64,000 nt of DNA. Source: Diphasiastrum complanatum. Lineage: Eukaryota > Streptophyta > Lycopodiopsida > Lycopodiales > Lycopodiaceae. This document shows positions 42,575-56,100 of this stretch, piece after piece. Under the pieces are notes generated by a model. It was not told the DNA's origin. It saw nothing but the letters and a program-made list of their open reading frames with translations, and searched no databases. Numbering within the stretch: the first letter of the stretch is position 1; the number at the start of each line of letters is the position of its first letter. A program made the position numbers and the translations under genes. The stretch lies in NCBI GenBank assembly GCA_029204225.1, contig CM055102.1, positions 14,666,963-14,730,962 of the forward strand, read 5' to 3'.

Positions 42575-43310
42575 TACAAATATATACCCATAAGAAGTCT
42601 AACATCTGAAATGCACAAAAGTTCTTTCCAAACTTGGTCAATAAGAATGAAATTTGGAAGGTCGTGTAGGTGAAAAATCTTTGATAAGGAAACGTGAGCA
42701 CGTTGTTTGGGATGTAATAGTAGACTTAATGGGAAGAAAGCATGCCTATTTGGAAAAATGATCAACCACAACAAGCCAAGTGTCATGACCACGTTGTGTA
42801 CAAGGTAGTTCCAAAATAAAATCCATAGGAATATCTGTTCGTTGACGGTGTGGAATAGGTCACTAACGACGTGGAATAGGCCAATTTTGAAGAAGTCCAA
42901 GAGCTTTAGCACGTGAGTACATATGACAAGCACAAAATATATGATGTTGAATGAAACCACCAGCCCTAAAATAATGAGCATCAGACAACTTAGGGCGCAT
43001 GTCTAAATGATGACAAACACAAAGAGCCCCATAGTGGTATAAGCAGCAATCTACAAAGAATAAACTTGAAGGCATATAGAAGGTGGCTGAGCAATAAAAT
43101 AGATGGCACAAAAATCAAGGCAAGTAGAATATGCACTCGAAAGAAGATCATGTCAAAAATTGTGAACTCCTGCAACTTTGTCGCAAAGGTGACAAAGCGA
43201 AATGAAGCGAAGGGCGAACATACCCCGAAGACCGAAAGAAAGATATTCGAGATTCGAGTGATTCTAGGCGATGGGAGCCGACACAATGTCAAGGGCGTCA
43301 GAACTCTACA
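42575..43310 (-). pseudogene. Ty3-gypsy integrase relic
   Basis: Minus strand: ALCVCHHLDMRPKLSDAHYF (H2C2 end), AGGFIQHHIFCACHMYSRA, WILFWNYLVHNVVMTLGLLW (core in a shifted frame) and HPKQRAHVSLSKIFHLHDLP. Same family as 31830-32450, with frameshifts. Confidence 0.75.
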
Positions 43311-43362
43311 ACTAAGAACACGCGAAAGGGATAGAGAAGAAGATAAGATAAGAGACGTAGAG

Positions 43363-43364
<2 letters not shown>

Positions 43365-43448
<84 letters not shown>

Positions 43449-43450
43449 GG
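43365..43450. repeat. (GA)37 followed by G13
   Basis: Pure AG tract passing into a G run. Confidence 0.95.
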
Positions 43451-44149
43451 AGGGATGTTAGCTCATTTGCTCACTAATGGAGAAACAACAACAATGGAAA
43501 CCAAAAACATGTAAACTAGGAAGCAAAATAGCAAACACACAAAAGAGCATTAGCAAATATGGAATAGCAAATAAGGATGCTCTCTCCAAAATGGTAGAGT
43601 TTCTCCTTCTCATTAAACATCCAAAATATGTACAAATGGTGTCTTTTTATCAATGGGGAAGGCCCATGCCCCAAAATCCTATTTGTTACTCCTACTGATA
43701 TGGACTCTTAATCCACACCATTCACTTTGAGTCCAATCTAATCCAAGAGTCTTAAAAAAGTACATTGGAAATCACATGATACATGTGAGTTTCACTTTGG
43801 ACCCAAATTGTAAACTTAGACTAAGTTTATTAACTTGACATTGTGGCCTCAAGTATTATTTTATTAACAATAAGGCCCAAGTCTTTTATTCTATTTACAA
43901 CTTGACTTGCGTGCTCATTGGGCCATGGACTTATGCATGCAGGATGCCACGACCTTCGCAACTATATCTACTTTTTCGACTATTTTTCCAACTTTATTTA
44001 TTTACAATGTATATGTTTGAAATACCCCCAACATGACCCACGACCTGAAGTAGTGTCGGTCCCTCGGCACTCTGCCAGTTTACTACAAGGTCCGCTTTGT
44101 TTGCCTTTGGTGGATGAGATATCCGGTGACGTCTTCCATGAATTCCAAT
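43451..44149. other. Intergenic DNA, nothing recognised
   Basis: AT-rich, with no recognisable gene. Confidence 0.4.
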
Positions 44150-45200
44150 CATGCTAAAAACATTTTGCTTTTTTGAGGACGGAATGACTTATGTACACCA
44201 TTAAGCCATGTTTGGTGGAATCTGCTTGGCCAGGGATCACCGAACAAGCCGGCTCTATAGTACTCTTGTGCCACTGGTAGTTGGTCTTCAACTTTTTCTG
44301 AGACCAGGGCGGTTTGGGATCAAAACAAATAGCCGAAAAAAAATCGTCCCATTTGGTGGGAATTCCCTTAAAAATTTCTAAGTCCCTGGCGTATGTTGTG
44401 GTTGTGCAGATTGTTGGATCTGGGCAAGTGAAAAATTGTTGTGCATACATTTTTTTCGACGAGGATACTGTAGCTGGTTTTGTTCCAGTGGATTGGTGCT
44501 ATAGCCCCTTGCAAGGCCTTCAGTTTTTTATCAAAGTGTGTCGTCAGTTGTTTCATCTACTGCTTGTGTAATTTCGTCATTTGTTCCATCAGCAGTTTTG
44601 TGGATAAGTTGGATGCATTGGATGACGATGCTACTGACGGAGTTGGAGCATGGGTGGTCGGATAAGACTCATCGTCAGAACCCTCATCTTCCTCCCTGAT
44701 GGCATCTTCCATTGCTTCCTGCAATGTAGCGTTACTGCTCTCGTCTTTTAAGTTCTCTTCTGATACTACGTGGCAACCCCGCAAGGAACCACATAATAAC
44801 CGCATGATCGGAAGTTAGGACTGCGTTGCACTTGAATCTTAGATGTTTGACCCGCTCTATATAGTCTCAGACCCTTTTTCTTTTTCCCATCTCACTTTGT
44901 TCAGTAGGAAAAACGAATCTTTCAAAAACTTTATTGGTTTAAAGCATGTGATGAGAGCCGCCTTAACCACTTCCCAAGTGTTTTTCTTTTTTTCCGATAG
45001 GTTGAAGAACCAATCTTGTGCTACTGCTACCAGAGACATCGGGAACATCATCAGTTTCTCTGTCGGTGTCCGCTCGCCGTAAATTTTGCAGGTTTGCTAG
45101 TAGATCTGGAGGAATCTGATAGAATCTGATGACCCATCATATTTAGGTATTTTCATACGTGGTGCCCTCCGGACTACTTGCAAGGGTGCGACAGATGTAG
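44150..45200 (-). pseudogene. Ty3-gypsy gag relic
   Basis: Minus strand. CKIYGERTPTEKLMMFPMSL, then VAVAQDWFFNLSEKKKNTW and ALITCFKPIKFL (45110-44930) match the gag capsid region (fP.SL...A..WF..L...). Downstream are an acidic segment (AMEDAIREEDEGSDDE, about 44710) and further short frames. No pol is attached. Confidence 0.65.
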
Positions 45201-45479
45201 ACGCCCTTGACTACTCTTATGAAGGCGACATTGTGGAGGAGGTGGAGAAAGCGTCTAAAGAAGTTGCACAAGTCTCACCACTAACCTCCACTCCTGCCAT
45301 TACTACCACCACCACCGTCACCACCCCTACCAATTTTGTAAATACACAACTCATTTCTCCCTTACCTATCCATTCCACCATTCCCCCATTTTATTTTCCA
45401 ACATCCCATTGTCAACCCACTGAGTTCCCAACCCTCTGTTGGAGGGTTTGCGAATATTGAGAAAACCCTCATTAATAAG

Positions 45480-46160
45480 TGAGAGGGATTTGTCACCCTG
45501 GCTGTGTAAGTCCCCTGATGATCACATAGTTATTTGACTAGTTACAAGTTAATAAAAGGACTTTAGGCCTTTTTGTGGGACTTTTAATGTTGTAGGGCCT
45601 AAAAGTCAAGCTAGTGAATAAAAGGGGTTTCCGCCAATTTTCAAAAGGGTTCCCTCCAAAAAATTCAAATTCAAATAGTTAGGAAGGTAGAAATTGGCCA
45701 ATAGGATTTGAGGCCAATCCACTATATATAGTGGTAATTTTGAATCATTTGTACATGTTCACTTCATTTCAATAGGCAGGTTGGCCCTCTTATGAAATGG
45801 ATACAGAATGTCCTTGCTCTCTATGTCTTTTCCTCTAACTCTCATGTTTTCTTTGGATTTGCTATTTGTTAGATTTGATGCTTATTGGGATTGGTCATTC
45901 TTATGCTTTTTGTGAGAGAGAAAGGGAGAGAGAGAAGAGTAAGTTTCTATCATTGTTGTGGATTAGGGTTAATGGATGTGGTGTTAATGCTTAGTGTTAA
46001 TGGATCTTAGTGTTAGATGTGAATAATTTGCACATGTTCGATTATGAAATATGTTATTGCTCTCATGGGAACGAACCTCCATGTGACAACTAGCTTCATT
46101 CCCTTGATGCTTGCGTGCTTGGATCTAGGGTTGAGGGTAGCATAAGAAATGCCCACTACA
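45480..46160 (+). mobile_element. LTR of a gypsy-type (Athila/Tat-like) element
   Basis: Starts TGAGAGGGATTTG and ends CCCACTACA. It has a TATATATAG box at 45722-45731. It is followed at once by a GGCGCC-type primer-binding site, which fixes the orientation as plus and this LTR as a 5' end. No second copy in the window. Confidence 0.65.
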
Positions 46161-46164
46161 ATTT

Positions 46165-46182
46165 TGGCGCCGTTACCGGGGA
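46165..46182 (+). other. Primer-binding site TGGCGCCGTTACCGGGGA
   Basis: Matches the TGGCGCCGTTGCCGGGGA site (Asp-tRNA type) known from Athila/Tat-like plant gypsy elements, with one difference. Confidence 0.85.
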
Positions 46183-47724
46183 GGTATGCCAATTTTTCAG
46201 TTCTCAACATGTTTGGATGGATGTTAGCTTGCATTTAGGCATCTTGTTTTAGCATGATAGGGTTAAAATTGCATCGTAGGGTTAAAATTGTGAGATATCT
46301 TGCTTGATTTGAGTGGATTTTCTTGTTTGAAATCTAATTTGATTGTTGAGTAGGCACAGATCACAATTCTTAACATCTATTTGGATCTGAGAAATCAGAG
46401 AAAACACGGGAACAAGGTAGAATGCTGTTAGTACAAAACTTGGAATGTTGACTCATGAGATATTTTTGAAGCGTGTTAAAAGGCAACATTGATGCATTTG
46501 GACAAGTTCCCTCCTATGCATGGACCACTATTCATGAGTTGAGAAAGGTTATAACTTTTAAGTGTTGACTTGAAAAAGCATGTCGAGAAAGGTTATAGCT
46601 TTTAAGTGTTGACTTGAAAAAGCATGTTGATATTGTAGTTTGTTACTCCAAACTATTCTGTTGGCTTATTTCATGGGTATATACCTCTCATGTTCATGTA
46701 CTATTAGAATCATTGGCTAGCTTATTTTAGGTGGAATTCATGGAAAAGGGGTCCTGTGTTTTTCATCTTAACTGAGGTAGTAAGAAGGTGATAGATATCA
46801 AATGAACCTCACTACCAGAGAAATGAGTTGGTTATAGTCTTGATGTATCTAGATGGTCTTCCAATTGACACGTACAAGACTTAGAAATACTTGTATGATT
46901 GGATTTGCTTTTTATTCCACCTCGTATTGCTCTCTGTGTGTAATATTCTATTGTCTAAGTAATAGCCACTATCTATGACATCACATACTTCCTAATATCT
47001 CATGATACAACTTGGGATGTATGGAAACCACCTCCAATTATAGAACCACATAAAAAAGAGCACTTTTAATTTCAAACACTAAATAGCATTCCAAATTGTA
47101 TGTGTATGTGTTGTGTTGTGACTCCATCACGATACATATGTTTGTGTTAGACTACCTCATCAAAGTATGTGTCTTTGAGAGGTCTATAATTATAATATGC
47201 TTATTTGAGTCTCATTGTTTGGACATGCAATCCTTTAAACTTCAAGTAAAAAACTAGTCTTGTTATTGTCAAAGTAGACATGTTTTTACTTGATTCAAGG
47301 TCAATAGATGCCATTTTAGGATACAATTGATTACTAACAATTTGGGCTAAGTCTTGTAGGTGAGGTTCGTATCTTATGAAAGAAAGAGAAACCAATTGAC
47401 TTGATTTAATGTAGGAAGTTGGGAAGATTAAAAAAATAGCAAGGTAGACACCTTTCGTTTCCAAATATATTCTTCATTTGCATCTGAAAGAACATTTTGA
47501 GCTACATAATTACAATGCTTTATGTAAGGAAGTACAATCTAGGATTTAAGATTGATAGGTACAACAAATTTTATTGAGGTAGACCATGAAAACAAACTAT
47601 CTCCTATGATCGATCTCCTCTGGTAGCACCAACATTTTTATTGAAAAAAAGGGACCTTCAACCTTTGCATTGATCACTAGGACTTAAACATGGCTACAAA
47701 ATGTGTGTGTGTGTGTGTGTGTGC

Positions 47725-47799
<75 letters not shown>

Positions 47800-48573
47800 T
47801 CTAGGCTGTTGTAGAGAAAAATTGAATCTTGCTTTTCTATTGGCCCACGTTTGCCCTAAAATGTATGTGATGAGCATTTGAAAGGAAATTGAAGTGGACG
47901 TGATGTCCGCTCTACATGAGCACAAGCAAACAAGACACATTAGTATTTAATGCAACATCATACTAAGGCGCAATTGTGTTCTCCCTACAAGATTGCCTAC
48001 TATTTTCCATGACCGCAAGTAACAATCTCCTATGGTACATTTGTAGCCTTCAACGCACGTATGTTGAATAATTGATGTTACAATCACTTGGAGCCTTAAC
48101 AAGAATTAAGATGGCAAGCACACTTGCCCGGCCTAAAATGCTTGAAGGAGTTTTGTTGGTGGGTGAAGTCCCACTACAAAGGTTTTGATAGGTTCAATAC
48201 CCATCACTCACCCACAAGGGTGTGACAAAAGCTGGTTTAGCTAGAAACATAATGATGCTTTTTTTGGATTTTAAGACTATTGCGTAAGCCTTGTGCAAAG
48301 GGAATTGTAAAAACTGCAACCTTGGAGTCAATCCCATTGCATGATAAGCTCGAAGAATACCTGAAGATGCTCAAAGCAATGAGGAGAGAATGCCATTGGG
48401 GACTCTAGTCCACTTACCACCTTTCGGTGAAATAGCCCAAGTTGGTATTAGGACTCATTTAGCACAAATTTTTTATTAAAAGAAATGCTATTACACACAA
48501 TTCAACACCATAAAACAATATATTGGGTCACTGCACCTTTGTCTAATCATGCATCCTTTGGAATATTCAGCCA
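46183..48573. other. Presumed leader of the LTR element and intergenic DNA
   Basis: No coding match. It contains a 45-bp direct duplication (GAGAAAGGTTATA(A/G)CTTTTAAGTGTTGACTTGAAAAAGC at 46538 and 46582) and compound microsatellite (GT)11 at 47703-47724 plus (GA)34 at 47727-47795. Confidence 0.5.
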
Positions 48574-48586
48574 CTTGGGAAAAGTC

Positions 48587-48675
48587 AAAAGGGTTGGCTC
48601 AGTTGGTTAGCATGGCATCCAGAGTTTCTTTGGTCCCGACTCCCAAGTTCAAGTCCCCCTTGGAAACCAAGATGC
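48587..48675 (+). mobile_element. tRNA-headed mini-SINE, copy d, with 13-bp TSD
   Basis: 89 bp. A box TTGGCTCAGTTGG, arm CCAGAG-TTT-CTTTGG, B box AAGTTCAAGTCCCCC, then CTTGGAAACCAAG. TSD CTTGGGAAAAGTC at 48574-48586 and 48676-48688. Confidence 0.85.
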
Positions 48676-48739
48676 CTTGGGAAAAGTCCCTTTTCGCACT
48701 CAGCTTCTTGTTATACTATATACATTTTACATGAAATAC

Positions 48740-49150
48740 AAACATAATGTATATAGTATAACTCGCATTTTATTACAAATCTTTGGCCTTATACATGAGT
48801 CCTTCCATGATATTGTGTTCGGTTGGTCTTACATGCCTAACATCAAAAGTGAATGGTACTTTCCGTTTGATGTTTTCTGCAATTTTGAAATTGAAAATCT
48901 GCCTTCATGTTCTTGTGCTTCTCTGAAACGTTCAGAAAGTTCATTTCGAAAAAATTTGATCATGTGCTTACAACGGATTGCAATATAATTAGAAGTATGT
49001 ACCTCAAAAAATTGTTAGAAAAAGGACTTAGTCATATTATGTTGCAACATACGTGCATATACAATGTGGCTAACAAACTTTATGATGGTTGGATTAAACT
49101 TATGAAGCTTTTACCTGAGTATGCAATGATGAATGATGATATTTTATGAG
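48740..49150 (+). pseudogene. Penelope-like relic, copy 3
   Basis: Plus strand: RILLQIFGLIHESFHDIVFG, WYFPFDVFCNFEIENLPSCS, then after a frame change FDHVLTTDCNIIRSMYLK, LLEKGLSHIMLQHT and DGWIKLMKLLPEYAMM. Strong residue-by-residue match to copy 1 (17170-16790), although diverged. The two copies are in different genomic contexts, so the shared frame is conserved protein sequence, not a recent duplication. Confidence 0.5.
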
Positions 49151-50610
49151 ATATTACACCTTCGGGCCTAGCTGATTGTTATTTGGACAAATTTACATGT
49201 GATTTGTGATCAAGAGTCCAAGTTTGACACGTGGTTGATGGGACATGGCCCAAATCACTTGAGACTCAAAAACACAATGTTGAAACCATAGATGGCTGCC
49301 GTGCCCTAAAGGCTTCAAGTTGAGAGCTTCAATGAAGCGAAGGTACTCTTGTAAAACTGCTTGCAACTGAATTTACTTTCAGCTCTTTTGTGTCTTTGTT
49401 AATCATCATTCCTTCAATAACTTTCTGCTGCAGTTGACGTTATTACGCCATGTTATCTGATTGTAATAAAAACTAGGATAGGGAACTAAGAAAACTTCTT
49501 ATCTATACTCTCATATTCCACAACATCATCATGCTGTGGCCCAGTTAATCAAATATATGAGTCTCAAAAAAGGGGTAACAAATTGGTGGGCCAAGGGAAC
49601 TTCGACCAATAAACAAAGGATCAGATGACTAAGGGGCATGCATGAGATTACGCATTAGTGATTTGCAGTGTCATAGACCAAGAAAATGACACTCTGAGCC
49701 AAGGTACGCCAACTTCATGGACCGCATAGGCATGTTTTGGACCCACAAAGTTACAGAAATTAATTTAATGGTTAAAAACCAACTAGATCCCAACATTAAA
49801 CTTCAAGGTATAATTCAGGACAGACAAGGGCCTTAACTTTTGGGCCCAGTAGATGAGTTTACTATCAGTTTAAGATTAAGAAATGTGGCTCTTGACTTCT
49901 TCATACAGCCAGATTCTATGCTGCATCAAACTGCTGTACAAAAAACATCAGTATGTTGTGTCTGGAGTTTCTTTGTGAGAATTATCTTTTAAATGTGTAA
50001 TGTTTAGATTTATCATGAAGAAGGGCTTGAAAATTTATAGTGTAGAATAATAGGAGCCTTTATTATGTGAAAGTCTCAGTATCTGGGTACTCATCTACCA
50101 CACCAGCCATAAGTTGAAGAATGCCTGTCGATTTTCAAACATTCTGCAGCTTGAAAGCACTATAGCAATAAGGAATTTGGTCTGCTTAAGCCCTTCAGAA
50201 ACTCAATGTAAGAAGATGATGCATAGAACCTTTCCAGGTGGTCTACCCTAGATTCCTCTAAGCCTTTTTTCTCCTTTTAGTAGACAACGAGCAGTGTTCT
50301 GTCTTACTCAGCATCTTGAATCAATACTTCCAACTCTAGTTAGCTCGTACTGAAGTCATTTTTTGCATAAAATAAAACATAAATCAAACACTTCAAAGTA
50401 GAACAGAATTTTATTATAGGATCCCGTGCATTACCCCAATGGAACAAAAATAGCTTGAAAAAAACTAGTATCTCAAATCTAGTTTTGGGATTTTTTGTTC
50501 CCCTTGTCGATGAAATCTCAAAACACAACAGTTACATGAATTTAGCGTCCACAGAAATTTTAACGTAGATATCTTAATACATCACGTAAAAGGAGCAAGT
50601 AGGTAAACAT
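49151..50610. other. Intergenic DNA 3' of KAB1
   Basis: Nothing recognised; presumed 3' UTR of KAB1 immediately left of 50611. Confidence 0.4.
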
Positions 50611-50724
50611 TTATCGGTAAACATCAGGCTGCTTGGGTTTGGTTTGCACAACTGCTTCGATTCTGTCCAGTATGTCTGGGGTGAGCTTTGGAATAACGTC
50701 TAGCGCTTTGAGGTTCTCCACAAG
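50611..50724 (-). CDS. KAB1: KAB1 exon 4 (stop TAA)
   Basis: [20 protein letters not shown], then [16 protein letters not shown] and stop. Acceptor GGACAG. Confidence 0.92.
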   Translation of the reverse strand, partial: LVENLKALDVIPKLTPDILDRIEAVVQTKPKQPDVYR

Positions 50725-53059
50725 CTGTCCAGATAAAATTTAAAAAAGCATTTTGTTAGTTACACGTACTTGTAACAGCTATCATCTACAAAATCGATTC
50801 CTAAAAATGAAGAAACACTTCCAAACACTGGGTGAAATTAGGTATAAAATGAAATGCTTGTGATAGACAATAATGTTACACCAACACCAAAACACAGATA
50901 GAAGGGACTTGAATGGACAGCTACAAAGATAGTGGTCCTCTTTTGAATAATATACGCAACCAAACCTACAGTATGGAATATGGGGAAGTTTCCCATGTTA
51001 CATACGGAATGTTCTCTATTTTTTATTGAATGTTAAAAGATTGAAAAATATCATGTATTTCATTTGTTTGTTACATTCGAAATGAGTTTCATTCTGTAAG
51101 TAAGGTCTGTAAGTAAGGAACAGTACATGCCCATCAAAAACCATTGGATGGGCATCCATGCTCGAAACATAGTGACCAGGTACTGGAAATGGGAACAAAA
51201 ATACCCCTGAGAATATGAGAACGCAAATGGGAACACCACATCAACATGCTAACATAAATCAATAACGTATACACAAAGATACGGTATTTGGATTACATAC
51301 AAGGGAAAAATGTTAAACTGATTGTCTCATAATTGCATAATTGGCATTTTCTAATCGATCATGCTCATTTCCACAACACGATTATTTCTTTGTAACTGCA
51401 CTACAAAGAAAAGAGAAAATGTTGTTTTGTTTTCAAAAGGTATTCTCCCTATTTGACAATAGTTTGATCAAAAACGGTTGTTACGACTGCCAAGGAAAGT
51501 TTTCTTCCTCATTCCCCCTAATACAGAGAGGCACCGCTATTTTCTCATCGTCACTGCTCCATCCCCGTGCCTCTCTTTGGCTCTAGTTTCAATAGATTTT
51601 ATATTATGTTCACAAATATCTTAAGCAGCAACCCAACAGCATGTGTTCAGCCTCTTCTCATCAATGATGCTCTAATCTAGTACCTTCCCACAACCTTACA
51701 GATGCTGAAGCTAAGCTTCAAGATGCATTTGCCAGAAGATGATGGCACACCAACATCCTTTGCATAAGCCAAAACTCAAATGCTACACAGGAGAGATCAG
51801 AAAATCGAGTGACTATCAAAGACAAAAATGCTAGGAGAAGCAAAAGCCTTCTGTAAGACAGCTCCTGATTAACAAAACCATAGTACATGGATCGGAAACC
51901 ATAGTATATGGATAGAGTCTCTAAAACTCGTGCCCATTGTCCGAATAAATAGACGAAAAGGCAGAAGTCGCGGGCCAACAGGGTCGCATATCATTTTTTT
52001 TTAATTTACATTAACTCGTTCCGACCCACTACGTTCCGGAACGGATGGAACGGAACGTTCCGACCCTTTTTGCTTGAACGGGGTTCTAAGACCTGAAGTA
52101 TAACTTATAAATACAAAGAAGGTTGAACACTTTTTTTGGGAGTGTCAAAAAAATGTGAATCATACCTGACTTTCTCTGGTGGCCCCAGTAATGACTGTGC
52201 TGACATTTGGGTTTGATGCACACCATGCTATCGCCAATTGGGACAAAGGAACTTTCAATTCGTCAGCTATTGGCTTCAAGTTATCCACTTTTTTAAGAAT
52301 ATCATCCACAACAAATCTGTTTGCCAAATTCTGGAGTACAGTAGAAGTCGTATTAGGTACTATGAAATTGCTATAGAAATAAGAAAAGAAAAGCACTCAA
52401 AATTAAATAAGTCAAAAATGGCCATAACCTTGTAATTATCGAGAGCAAAACGACTGTCTGCAGGAACATTCTTTTGGCTATATTTTCCAGTCAGCACTCC
52501 TGATGCCAAAGGACTCCATGTTGTCAACCCCAACCCATAACTATTATATAATGGAAGATACTCCACCTCCACCTGCCAAATATATGAGAGAATAGAGAGG
52601 TAAAAATATGTACACAATCATATTGCCTCCTGAATGTATGTTTTCATGAGAAGAAATATTTGAATTGGAAATGTAAACAAAATGTCCACTTGTGTGAGAT
52701 ATCTTATTGCAATTTTTACTCTTTTGGGTTGTTTACATGGAAACCCAAATGTCTAAAACCCAAAAATTTGACCTCAAAGATAACAAAAGAACGTTTAACC
52801 CTTGTAGTGTCTATAATAGCCTGCCTTCACTTTCTTAGCCTCGCATGTGATGATTATTGAGTGGAGAACTCGCATGCATCTAAGGTTAAACGGTTACAGG
52901 GTTGCATTATTCATTTTAAGTTCTAAAAATAAAATCTATGATATCTTCTTTGAGATTTATGGTTGGATTGTTACAGTAGTGCGGTCCCCCTCATGGAATC
53001 ATCATGCTAATCTTTGTGGTCAACAACTCTTTCTTCTTTCACGTAGTTCTGTGGCCTAT

Positions 53060-53128
<69 letters not shown>

Positions 53129-56100
53129 GATTTAGCCATTTCAAATTCTATTCAACACATTTTTTCAATGATTTTACACATCGGATCTTATTAATCTAAT
53201 ACCACAATAAATATCAGGGTTAAACGCTTTCCACTTATCATCATTGCAAGCAATCAAGAATCCATTACATTGTGAAAAGATGTACACACTCATAAGAGAG
53301 ACCGCTAAAATTTTACAATGCATTATATTCTGATCAAATGAGAAGAAAAACCGAATTGAGAGATGTAATTCAAATTTCAATAAAGTCTCCTCATATCTAA
53401 TCCGCAAAGTACAAGTCCTACTGTCCTACAACTACTCAAGGATTAGACTTAACAAATTACAATAGGTGAGGCACTTGGGTCTCTGTAGCGCAAGCATCCC
53501 AAAGGGAGCCGGGAACCACGACTTAGCTTCCCAACCTTCAACTCTTGCCATCCAAACCCACTTGACATACAAGCAGCCAACTCGCCAACAAAGATCAGAC
53601 TTAACCAACTTGAAGTTCCGAAACCAACATTGAGATCCAACCTGGCGCCATGCCAGATCGGGGGTCCCGATGTGGGTGACTTCCCTTCGCGCCAGCCGCC
53701 CGACATACATCAAACTTAACCAACTCGAAGCTTCGTTACAAACGAGTAACATCCATTCCAAGCAAGCGGTCTGACTTACATCAGACTTAACCAACTGAAA
53801 GCTTCGTCACGAGCGCTGGAAGCCAACCTGGCGCCACGCCAGACTGGACAGCCATAAACAGGTAACTTCCACCCAAGCAAGCCATCCAACTTAGCCGACA
53901 GGTTAGAGCCCGTTCCCCAAGAGCTTAACCCATTCACGTTCATGCAAGGAACACTCAGAACCACAAGCCGCGACAGATATGGAGACAACCAGTTCCTGGA
54001 CCAAATGGTCCCGACAGCATACCGCTGGCGCCACGGTCCGAATGGTCCCGACGGCATACCGCTGGCGTCCCGGGATACGACCCTCAGCTATGTGCCAAAT
54101 TAAAAAAAATTTGAAGCGGCCTTACAACTGGCGCTTTTACCGAACACTAAAACCCAGAAGGTAATCAGAGTCAGTTTGAGGAAAATCCCACTTTATTGAT
54201 AAATCTGAGAAGGTTACATTTCAAGTGTGTGACCGACCCTAGTCTCCGGGGCGCTAGCATGCCAAGGCGAGTGCCAGGACAACATTCCAGCAAGGGAGGC
54301 TGAGACTTGGTTGGAGCTTGCCCTGAGTAGCAACCCGCACTCCCCTATAGTATTGGTGGGATTCGCCGCCTCCCCTCATACCAAGTACTCTACCCAGGCT
54401 GGTAAAGCACGTTTTCTCTCTCTAGAGAGTCATTTTCTCTCTCTAGATTTTATTGATCCCCAGGCTTCCTTTAATCATGCCTAGATCATGTGAGGTGATT
54501 GCACATCGATCTGAGCTCTCTGGACTTCGCTAGAACCGATCAAAGATTTTCAGCCATAGGAACTTGGCGCCGGCTGGATTCTGGTCACAGTGGCGCCGGG
54601 AGCAGCAGGGGCGCTGCTGGCGCCGGGGACAATGCTGGCGTCGGAAGTAAAGCATGTAAAGGTAGCTTTACAACATCCACCCCACCTTTATAAAATCTGA
54701 TGTCCTCATCAGATGTCAGATTAAAGTAAAGGTGTCTCCCAATTAAAATAAATATACATTTAAGCTACTTGGCACAGTACTCAAGTTACTGGCTTGTCAC
54801 TTTTGCCTTTTTTTTTCTCCAATTCCAGCCATCTTTACAACTTATCAAAAGGTTGTCGCGCGCTCATTCTCCACCACATTTTCAGGAATTCTGACTCCGT
54901 TCAATCTTTCAAATTCACATTGTATCCCTGGCTGTCCAACGCATTATCCTCTGAGCCTTCCCCTGATTTACTTCCTGCTACTTGCCATGCTCAGCTTGCC
55001 TATGCTACTTGGACAGGGCGTCCTGGTCCTCGCTCCATTCGGTTACGTGTGCGTATTACAGGTCGCCTCAGTAACGCCCCCACCAAATTTGGTCGATAGC
55101 CCTTATAGCTAAACGAACAGTGGCTATTGCGAATATGTCACCCCTCACCCCACAAGGCACAGACCGTGCTTACACCAACCTAATGGCAGCACATTGCCTC
55201 ATCTGTCCTACGTGCAGACGGCGCCAGGCCCGAACCGCGGAAACTGACTGTGCTTACACCTCAAGGGTAGCACCTTGACTCATCAAGCCCCCCGTTCTGC
55301 CGACCACCCCGACCGTGGACACACCCGTGCTTACACTGTGGGTAGCACCTTGCACAACAGTTGTCTTGATGAACCCCAAACAGTGGCCATTTCCGTGAGA
55401 TCCGCATAGCTGACCGGCCAGTCGGCTCTGATGCCACATGTAGCGCAGGCATCCCAAAGGGAGCCGGGAACCACGACTTAGCTTCCCAGCCTTCAACTCT
55501 TGCCATCCAAACCCACTTGACATACAAGCAGCCAACTCGCCAACAAAGATCAGACTTAACCAACTTGAAGTTCTGAAACCAACATTGAGATCCAACCTGG
55601 CGCCATGCCAGATCGGGGGTCCCAATGTGGGTGACTTCCCTCCGCGCCAGCCGCCCGACATACATCAAACTTAACCAACTCGAAGCTTCGTTACAAACGA
55701 GTAACATCCATTCCAAGCAAGCGGTCTGACTTACATCAGACTTAACCAACTGAAAGCTTCGTCACGAGCGCTGGAAGCCAACCTGGCGCCACGCCAGATT
55801 GGACAGCCATAAACAGGTAACTTCCACCCAAGCAAGCCATCCAACTCAGCTGACAGGTTAGAGCCCCGTTCCCCAAGAGCTTAACCCATTCACGTTCATG
55901 CAAGGAACACTCAGAACCACAAGCCGCGACAGATATGGAGACAACCAGTTCCTGGACCAAATGGTCCCGACAGCATACCGCTGGCGCCACGGTCCGAATG
56001 GTCCCGACGGCATACCGCTGGCGTCCCGGGATACGACCCTCAGCTATGTGCCAAATCAAAAAAAGTTTGAAGTGGGCTTACAACTGGTGCTTTTACCAAA

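Noticed and set aside
48587-48675. Functional tRNA gene
   Set aside because: A and B boxes are present, but the anticodon arm is a tight hairpin with a TTT loop, the acceptor stem does not pair, and the unit has TSDs, so it is a retroposon.
53432-53794. Open frames of 80-160 codons in the LTRs (also 55254-55749, 55742-56059)
   Set aside because: They repeat because the two LTRs repeat; the frames overlap on both strands and show no domain.
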